The translations under genes and the position numbers were made by a program. A stretch of DNA of 64,000 nucleotides from Branchiostoma lanceolatum (taxonomy: Eukaryota > Chordata > Leptocardii > Amphioxiformes > Branchiostomatidae): contig NC_089724.1 in assembly GCF_035083965.1 (NCBI RefSeq), forward strand, positions 8,162,501 to 8,226,500, read 5' to 3'. This document shows, one piece after another, positions 56,301-64,000 of this stretch (positions are counted from its first letter, which is position 1; the number at the start of each line of letters is the position of its first letter). The notes under the pieces were generated by a model, which saw only the letters and a list, made by a program, of their open reading frames with translations, ran no database searches and was not told the origin of the DNA.

Positions 56301-56401
56301 ATAACGCAAACTCCAGCTGTCCGGGGATTTCTGTCCCCTCCCCGCGGCTATGCGGTTACAGGGCGGCAAGCCGCTACAGAAGCTTGATTGAATTCAGGCT
56401 A
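56301..56401 (+). mobile_element. LINE 3' UTR fragment
   Basis: AACGCAAACTCCAGCTGTCC, GTCCCCTCCCCGC, GGTTACAGGGCGGC and TTCAGGCTA match the UTR at 16940-17060. No coding part remains. Confidence 0.65.
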
Positions 56402-58100
56402 CAAGGGACTGATCAAGAAGATAAATGGTTGCATGTGATGTGTGTGTGTGTGTGAGTGTGTGAGTGTAAGAAAACAGCATGAACAGTTCACCACAACAAT
56501 GTTTTTCTCTCTCTCAAAATCAATGTATTGGTACAATCTTTAGCCTTGCAAACATAACGTTTTTACTACAACACTACTTAAACTATTTTCCCACGTCTAC
56601 ACAAACACATTTCACCCATTGTCTATTGATCCATCCTAGTCTATCAAAATGTGATTTGAATTCTTATTTCTGTACAGTCAAAGACATCTTCCTTTGCATG
56701 TAACCCACCGCCTGTTAGAAGCACAATAGAATCAAATGTTTCAAATGTCAATATTGGTACAGTGTAGTCCAAGTAAATAACTATCATGTAACGTAATGTA
56801 TACTTTTGTAGCAATACATGTTCATAACAATGATTCAAACAAGTATGGTAGTGACTATTTGACAGAGATGTTAAATCCATTTAAATTGATTTTTACAATC
56901 AATACTTTAGATGCTTTGTATTCCTGAGCTTCCATTGATTGGTATTGACAATACCTGAAGAGACAGACTCTTCCACATACAAAACAGATTAGTAACTTGA
57001 CTGTGTGTATTCTAATAGGATAGATGATTTTGGATATGAAATTCATAACAGCAACAACACGATGGAACATTCCTTACCTATGCCTGACATCAATGTACTA
57101 TTGGACAGAGAGATACTGTTTGTGATATAGTGGAAAAGACATTTTATACGCAACATTTATACAGAACAATATCATGTTGACTGTCTTGACACAGAAAAAG
57201 TACAGAAAATAAAGTAGAACATCAGAAGAAACTGCAACAACACTTATTGATCTGATAAAAGTGGCCCTGTTGATCGAGATTTTTCCTGGTCGGTTCTTGA
57301 GTTGTTGTATTGATTGTTTAAGCTTGGCAATAGAACAAGTCTTCCTGGTCTTGTCATATTGGATATGGATGTACCGATATTGCATCCACGGCATACTAAT
57401 CATTGAACCTTCAGTAAGTTCCAGAAAACATTTTTCTTGTTCCTGCACTATACAAAAATGCAAAGTTACTCTGTAGTGCTAACTTTCAATACAGACGCAA
57501 CAAACTTTTCAACCAGAAATTGTTCAGATTGTCATTTGTTAATGGGCAAATGTTTAGCCAAATGCGTGCATATTGGTATTGTCTTTGAAATCTAAATTAG
57601 TTCTTGGTGACTGCTTTCTGAAGCAAATAGGTATAACAATAAAGCAATAATGCAAATCAACAAACAAGTACACATCCAAACGTTAGTCAGCTGCAGGTAG
57701 TAAACACATGGAAGGGATATAAATATTCAGCATAATTAATCAAAATGTAACCCCCTACTACTACTACTACATTTGGGCGTTTCTATCAAAATGTTGCAAG
57801 CAGCTAAACGAAACTAAACTAAAGCTAACTAACCACGTTTGATTCAACCATAGCGCCAATTCAATTACAGGAAAAACTGATCATACGGTAATCAGAAATA
57901 CATGCGAACTAGTAGCCTGGTATGTGAGGTTATCAATATTTTTAGGCACCATAAAGAATCATGGGAAACCAACAGAACGCTAGCTTTGTGTCAAATTTTA
58001 CAGCAACAAGGGATCAGACATAAGGGACACAGCTACGTCCTGGACTGCCCTTTTGGTTTTGTTTGTGCTAGAACTCATAGAAAAGGGTCACTTTCACAGT
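56402..58100. other. Intergenic, no gene recognised
   Basis: AT-rich. It has a (TG)n run at about 56438-56465 and a (CTA)n run near 57757-57772. Any 5' UTR exon of PHRF1 would lie here or just beyond; none could be placed with confidence. Confidence 0.4.
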
Positions 58101-58129
58101 CCTAGAGTCTATAAAGAATTGCAACTTTT

Positions 58130-58470
58130 ACTTTCAGCTGTCTCGAAGTAGATGCGGCGTCGGCGCCCATCCTCAAACATGGCACCTCAGCACAGCCGGA
58201 CTTTGTTGACAAATTCCGTGAATTTGCCCCCGTACCTCACACATAGCTCAACATGTGGCACTCAGAATAACACATATGATGCTGGGCATCCTTAGCAATG
58301 CACAGAACGTATGAAACTCACCGTAGGAGCCTGTATTCACGTGTTTGTGTGAGGATTTGTCGGCAGAAATCGTCCAAAGCGGCACAGCTCCACCATTTTG
58401 AGCCACCTGAGCAGGGGGAGATCCCACAATGCACCGGAATTCCGGTCATGACCCCAGACGGCCCCGTATG
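58130..58470. promoter_or_regulatory. GC-richer segment, possible shared PHRF1/AMBRA1 promoter
   Basis: This is the only CpG-richer block between the divergent PHRF1 (start codon 56032) and AMBRA1 (first recognised exon 60789). It contains GCGGCGTCGGCGCCC and CACCATTTTGAGCC, the latter resembling a YY1-type ATGG site on the minus strand. There is no TATA box. Placement is inference from base composition and gene layout. Confidence 0.3.
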
Positions 58471-58673
58471 TAGTCATAACATTACCTGATGATTATTTTA
58501 AAGGTAGGCTTTTTAAAAAGATTTTTGACAAGCAGGATGTCTATGCTTTATAACAAAGAAGCACTAATAGCATGCAGCATACAAGGAAAGCTCATGGCCA
58601 AACCTTTAATATGAAAATATGATATTGCCTATACACCTATCAGTATGCCCCCAAGATGCCATGGAGTTTTTGA

Positions 58674-58890
58674 TACTGTAAATTCATTTAAAGTTTGCAT
58701 GGTTTTTATTTCGCGCTAAGGGGAAAATGGAGTGTTCGCAGTGGCTTTAATTTCGCAGCAGTACCATAGTCAGTGACATACTGCTACAGTATTGGACAAA
58801 ATGTTTGTGGTGGTTTTAAGTTCGTGGTGAAGCAGTTGCCACAAAAACTGTGAACATAAAACCACCACGAACATTTCTGCATTTACAGTA
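58674..58890. mobile_element. Inverted-repeat element, family A
   Basis: TACTGTAAATTCATTTAAAG start (decayed left end) and ACATTTCTGCATTTACAGTA end; internal GTGGTTTTAAGTTCGTGG and its complement. Confidence 0.7.
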
Positions 58891-60481
58891 ATGATTATTT
58901 ATTGTTTACATCAATTCTAAAACGTGGTGAAGTGACCCATTCGGCACAGAGGAAAGGACCATCAACTTACTAATAAACTCAAGCTCATGCACTCAATCAG
59001 ATGGAGGACAAGGAATTTTAGTACATGTACTTTGAGTTTGACTAAGGAGGATCTGGACAATTTTGATATAACATCCAGGAATAGACAGAAATATTTTACA
59101 CTGACACATGGAGCGAGATTCAAAGTCTCTGTGATTATGTTATATCCAGTCTCAAGTTTTCAATGTATGATAATAAGGAACAATATCGTCATCACATGAT
59201 TGCCTATAACATTACCATTGACATTTTTAATGTTATGTCTTCTAACGATAATGTCATTGTCTAAGGAAATACATGTAATACCAAAGAGTTTTAAACGACT
59301 CCTAACCCATGTTTCGAGTATAAATGTGTATGGTATCATGCTTATATAAAGCATACAAAGGGTTGTAATTTTTAAAAAAATTTACAATACTCAAAATTGC
59401 TTCACCCTGTGTTTATGCAAGGAGGTTTAATATATGTTTACCCCCTGTGTTTACATTTTTTGTGATCATGCAGAAAGTGGGTTACCTATGGGATCTTGTG
59501 CCTGACCGCAGCCATATTGAATTTAGGTCGTCCAGAGAAGTTGCAGATCGTCTGAAATCATCTCAGCCTCTACTCCTGTTTATATCATCTTCATCTCCTC
59601 AAAACCATCGCAAAATTTACTTTTGGAGTCAAATTTACAATGAAGCTTCTCTGAAGCATGCTTCACCAGGCGCCAAGGACTGAATTCTCGAGCCAATGTC
59701 AGCTGAACGACTCCTGGAGCATATCAATTTTTCCTTGGGATTTCGCCTGATGAAGAAGGCAAATTATAAGCTTTGAATTCCATGGAAAATAGACCGTAGT
59801 TGAAAAGCACGTCGAGTTGCAATATGTCGAAGAGGAGTAGAAATACAATACCGGCCCTACAAGGACGGGAAGTCGGCGCTCCTGGGCTGTGGACGCCGGC
59901 TGCACTGAGGTTTTTGGCCGAGGACAAGGCTGCTCTATTTTCCCAAGACAACCAGGTCTGATTATTATAACGAAGTTTTTGCATTTTTGAGACGTTATTT
60001 ACGTATCTTAAAACCATCTAGATATACTTACTGTGTTTCTGTTGTGGTTATCTTAATCGGAGGGAAGAAATTGTGCCGATTTGAATAAGACTAAAGAGGA
60101 TGTACACAAATTTGCTTCGAATTTGGGTGTACCCCTGTGCACATCTCAAATTATGTAAATCTTTCCAAAATTTATGATCTGGACGATGGGATGTTTGACA
60201 AAGGGTTCAAATTATCTCTCTAGCAGATTTTGCAATTTTTGCTACGTTCCTAAGAATGATTTTACAATTTCAGGTTGAGAAGAAAATCAGAAGACTGCAA
60301 AAGAAATATACTGTTATACATGTTGGAATTCTGGAGCAGTATCCAAAATCGTTTATGCATAAGTTGTTTTCATAGCTTCGGTGGCTATTGGGAGGACGTA
60401 TCTGCTTGTATATTTTATAGGAGTACACTATATGCAATATACAAGCAAATACATCCTCCCCAGAGTTGCCACGACTACATT

Positions 60482-60532
60482 ATGTCACAGAGGCCTTACT
60501 GGCTTACATGTCATGTAAGGCCTCTGTGACAT
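60482..60532. repeat. Perfect 18-bp hairpin
   Basis: ATGTCACAGAGGCCTTAC (60482-60499) is exactly complemented at 60515-60532 around a 15-base loop. It is too strong and G/C-mixed to be a chance AT palindrome; it may be a foldback remnant. Confidence 0.75.
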
Positions 60533-60788
60533 GATGTACATGGATACAAAATCCTGCATTTATTTTGTATCAATAATTCCATTGAAAGAATTAACCTGAC
60601 GTTAACCTTGTTTACAACATCTGCAATTATTGTTGTGTACAGATTTCATACGGTGATTCTGTACACAAATGGCAATATTTCCCCTCACAGATGAACTTTC
60701 ATTCGAACTGCCCCCCCCCCCCCTCCCCCATGACTGGAGGGTTTGTACTGACCTGTGCATAATGTAATGTTTGGTAACCCCTCTGCAG

Positions 60789-63372
60789 GCTGTGAAGCTC
60801 CCAGGAGATGCCAGGACTACATTCCTGATGGCCTTCAGCCATGATGGGTAAGCTGACAGTTCTGTCATGATCCCAAGGGAATGTTTAGGCGGCAGGGCTC
60901 GAAATTCATTTTTGCAAATAGGTGCACTGGTGCAGCCAGCCCAAAAGATTAGGTGCACAGAAAGAATTTTGGGTGCACCACATAGAATAGGTTTGAATGT
61001 CAGAGAAGCATAATTACAAAGTTTTACGCTCTTAAGAACTTCAATCTGTAATTCCATACGACCATAGCTAACCTTGAAATTTAAAACAAGTGATACATCA
61101 CAAAAGGTTGTATTGCTATTTTTGATACTTACATTACAAGAATATTCTGTATGCTTAGTGTACAATAGTGCCTTTACCCTATAGCCTACAAAAATATCAA
61201 GGTGCACAGTCAAAAATTAGGTGCACAGCTCCAATTTTGTGTGCACACAGGTGTACATGCACCCAGTATTTCGAGCCCTGGGGGGTCATGTGAGCACCTC
61301 ATGCCCTGGAGCTGTGAATTGGCATCGTTTCATGTTTGGTTTACAATACAAACCTACCGTATGGCATTTGTGACAATAGAAGTAGGAATACCTGAAATAC
61401 TAAGATGTTAATGGCGGGACTTCAAGTCTTGAGCCAAAAATTATACAACTACAGGCATTAGACAACAATTCAATTTCATCTCAACATGTCGAGGTGGCAG
61501 TTTGACACTTAGTGTCCTTACCTATATTTTCCCTTTGTTTATCCGGAGCCGTCACATGTGCATGCACATGCACAAACTGCTAGTAATCTTGTTTTTACGA
61601 GGCTAAGCAGAAAGAAAGAAGAAGAAGACACAGAAAATGGCATCTAGGAAAATGTAACAATTTGGCCTCCCCAACATCTGCTTGGTAATTTTTTACAAGC
61701 ACAAGTGTATTATCAATAAACTTTATAAACTAAAAAAATACACTGTTTACTTTACTACTCATTCAAACATAAACTGTTTAAAGCCAGAGTACACAAAGGC
61801 TGTAAGAAAATTAGTACGGCTACTTTGAATTCTGTTTCTCTCAGATGTCAGATTGTAAATGTTATGTCCCTTGCCAGCAATCGACCCCAAAAAGGCTAAG
61901 GTCAACAGGTTTTTGCTAGGGTCGGTTGGTTAATACAACATTTATTTCCCTAGGCCCTATCAAAGATATGTACAGTGTATGACATAGTGCTGCATACCTT
62001 AACACCGAACCTAAACTGGATTTGTAGAAACGTTTAGGTTCAGATGAAAAAAACACCTAAACCTCTGGAAACCTCCAGACTTGCAAAAAACCTTAGATTG
62101 TGAAAATTGTGCTGGACAAAAATATTGCTGTTTTTGTGTATATTACTGAGCTTTTGTGTTTACTATTGACTACCCGGTACATAATTTTGTCTGTATTGTT
62201 TTCAAATTGCATGTCAAATTTATGCCAATATGCAATTCTATGTGTAACCGAAAAATACTAATTTTTAGCACACATATGCCATGGGTTCAGATCCATGATA
62301 CCATAGATAGTAGCATTTCATTCATTGCTATATACTGAGACAATTGGTATTTCATTCATAGCTGCTATATTTTATCTACCATAGAACGCTGATGGCATCC
62401 AGTCACGGCGACCACAACATCCATGTGACAGACCTGCGTACGGGAAAGTGTATCCGCACCCTGGTTGGCCATTCCCGCACGCCCTGGTGCGTGACCTTTC
62501 ACCCCTCGTCCAACGAGATTCTGGCGTCAGGCTGTCTGGATGGGGAAGTCAGAGTTTGGGACCTACATGTGAGTTGTGCTGCTACGTATGACTTTTGATA
62601 ATGGTTATCTTTATTGCATATTCATACCAAGAGGAATAAATTCACATATGACCACACGTGATCTACAGGATGTAAAGTATAAAGCATGAAACACTTATGC
62701 CAATGCTAAACACAATGTGTTTAAACCCTATACTATTGTATATATATATATATAGTTCTTCTCACTTTTTGAAACACGTGGAAACATAACTGACAAACGT
62801 CTGAAACATAAATGCACATCTAATGACCATTTTTTTACCAAGCTCAATCCAGGGGTCAGGTTTCCCTCCTGAAAAGTCTTCTTGTCCCAAAGAAAAAAAA
62901 TGCCTTTCCCCTAGTCCAGAACATGCAGAGAAAGTCTTATGGTTGAGAAATATGTTGTGAAAGTCAAAATGAAAGATGGCATCACTTGTTCATGTACATG
63001 TACATGTACATGTGTTTTGTGAACAGCTGTGTACCTGGATGAGTCCTTCCTTGGTCCATTACAATTTATCCATGCACGTTTGAAGAAGATTTTTTCAATG
63101 ATTGAAATTCTCATGTAGTCCTCCTCTTGAATCAGTTTTATTTCATGTCCACATCATATGATAGCCCTTAATTTTCTGTACTCTCTCACACAACGACAGG
63201 GTGGGAGTGAGAGGTGGACGTCGGAGTCCAACACCGTCATCGCATCCCTGACCTTTCACCCCTTGGACCAAGTGTTGGTGATCGCCACGGGCAACGCTCT
63301 CCACTTCTGGGACTGGAGCCAGGACAAACCGTTTGCCTACGTCAAGACGGCGCGGGAGACAGAGAAGATTAG
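60789..63372 (+). CDS. AMBRA1: AMBRA1 (activating molecule in Beclin-1-regulated autophagy), WD40 exons, partial
   Basis: AMBRA1 is a WD40 substrate receptor of the DDB1-CUL4 ubiquitin ligase and a regulator of autophagy and cyclin D. Three consecutive exons are visible: 60789-60847, 62385-62568 and 63200-63372, all joined in phase and ending in phase 2, so the gene continues to the right beyond 64000. They encode [12 protein letters not shown]; then [34 protein letters not shown] and [14 protein letters not shown] (complete WD repeat); then [18 protein letters not shown] and [23 protein letters not shown] and [14 protein letters not shown] are diagnostic for AMBRA1. The N-terminal exon that precedes the first WD repeat in vertebrates was not found between 56.0 and 60.8 kb. 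The gene is head to head with PHRF1. Confidence 0.92.
60893..61280. mobile_element. 388-bp hAT-like inverted-repeat element in an AMBRA1 intron
   Basis: Termini CAGGGCTCGAAAT and ATTTCGAGCCCTG are perfect 13-bp inverted repeats; the CAGGG start is hAT-like. Inside, AGGTGCAC/GTGCACC motifs recur near both ends. No clear 8-bp target duplication remains and there is no transposase. Confidence 0.75.
61985..62295. mobile_element. Decayed copy of the 5558-5994 hAT-type element in an AMBRA1 intron
   Basis: ACGTTTAGGTTCA, CCTAAACCTCTGGAAAC, AATATTGCTGTTTTTGTGT, ACTGAGCTTTTGTGTT and GCCAATATGCAATT correspond in order to blocks of the element at 5558-5994. The termini have largely decayed. Confidence 0.65.
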
Positions 63373-64000
63373 GTAATGGATCAGGGCGTGGTCACGTTCA
63401 CGTCCTAGGTTACGGAAGAAGAACTTTATCGTGCCACAATTGTAACTGGTGCACATGAGAGTTGAATTATTGCTAATTGTTAACAAATATTAACAACTAA
63501 TCCAATCTATGACTAACAGAAGAAATAATCTATAGAAAAAATGTACATGCTTATGCTCTAGAACAGTACGTTTTAGATATTGTATTTTTTTAAAGCAGGC
63601 TGTGACAGAAGTTGACAAGCATCTAAGACTGTGTTTTTGGTAACAAGACAGATGAATTTTGTATGACACATGCACCCCTATCACAACAATGCTCTCAGAT
63701 TGCGATCATACGACAATCATATGGCAGATGTGGTCGCTCTCTTTCTCATTACTATGTTCACTAATGCCTAGCCTGTTAGTTTCCTTTCATTGGCCTGAAG
63801 TATTGTTTATTTGTACAAAATACTGATAGCGGTCATATCACTGCCATTGACAACATTTTAATGAAGTTTTTAGACCAGAGAAGGGTATGGAAAGACCAAG
63901 TTATCTGCCTCTATGTTGAACTGGCCATGGGATTATTGAGGATCCTATCATGTGAAAAGGTACTACTAATAGTAGATTTGTAGTTATGTGTGCATTCAAG

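Noticed and set aside
59447..59683. 78-codon plus-strand frame as the missing AMBRA1 N-terminus
   Set aside because: The residues do not resemble the AMBRA1 N-terminus and no donor in phase with the 60789 exon is present.
1..64000. tRNA or rRNA genes
   Set aside because: No stretch with both A-box and B-box patterns and a cloverleaf, and no rRNA-like sequence, was seen by eye.

Overview
The window is animal nuclear DNA. It has multi-exon genes with GT-AG introns, metazoan-only gene families (FOXM1, RHNO1, FGF, PHRF1, AMBRA1), truncated LINEs and many short inverted-repeat elements. Gene content, compact intron-containing genes and repeat style suggest an invertebrate deuterostome, most likely a cephalochordate (Branchiostoma). 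That assignment is inference; no species-diagnostic sequence was compared.

Layout. 1-8.5 kb: the possible last codons of a plus-strand gene (2-61), a possible signal-peptide exon on the minus strand (702-797), then intergenic DNA with tandem duplications, LINE fragments, a 437-bp hAT-type element with 8-bp target duplications, and microsatellites. 9.1-14.2 kb: a seven-coding-exon FOXM1 on the minus strand. 14.3-17.1 kb: a shared divergent promoter with CCAAT, E-box, ETS, TCTCGCGAGA and two TTTGAA (CHR) sites. 17.2-18.4 kb: RHNO1 on the plus strand. FOXM1 and RHNO1 are head to head in human too, so this linkage probably predates vertebrates. 18.4-21.6 kb: nested repeats. 21.7-36.2 kb: a four-exon FGF gene of the FGF3/7/10/22 type on the minus strand, with a partial tandem duplication of exon 2. 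36.2-40.5 kb: intergenic. 40.6-41.9 kb: a coiled-coil protein gene with an intronless CDS that I could not name. 43.6-56.0 kb: PHRF1 (RING + PHD + RS-rich + SRI domain) on the minus strand with 15 coding exons. 60.8-63.4 kb and onward: the WD40-encoding exons of AMBRA1 on the plus strand, head to head with PHRF1 and running off the right edge.

How the genes relate. FOXM1 (G2/M transcription factor) and RHNO1 (9-1-1 clamp/ATR checkpoint partner) plausibly share cell-cycle control through their common promoter. FGF is a secreted ligand. PHRF1 is a RING-type ubiquitin ligase that can bind RNA polymerase II through its SRI domain. AMBRA1 is a WD40 adaptor for cullin-4 ligases and autophagy. There is no operon logic.

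All exon models were assembled by hand from reading frame, splice-site motifs and phase agreement. Exon phases agree across every joint in FOXM1, RHNO1 and FGF, and across the three AMBRA1 exons seen. In PHRF1 they agree everywhere except that the end of exon 2 had to be chosen among candidate donors. No 5' non-coding exon is proven.
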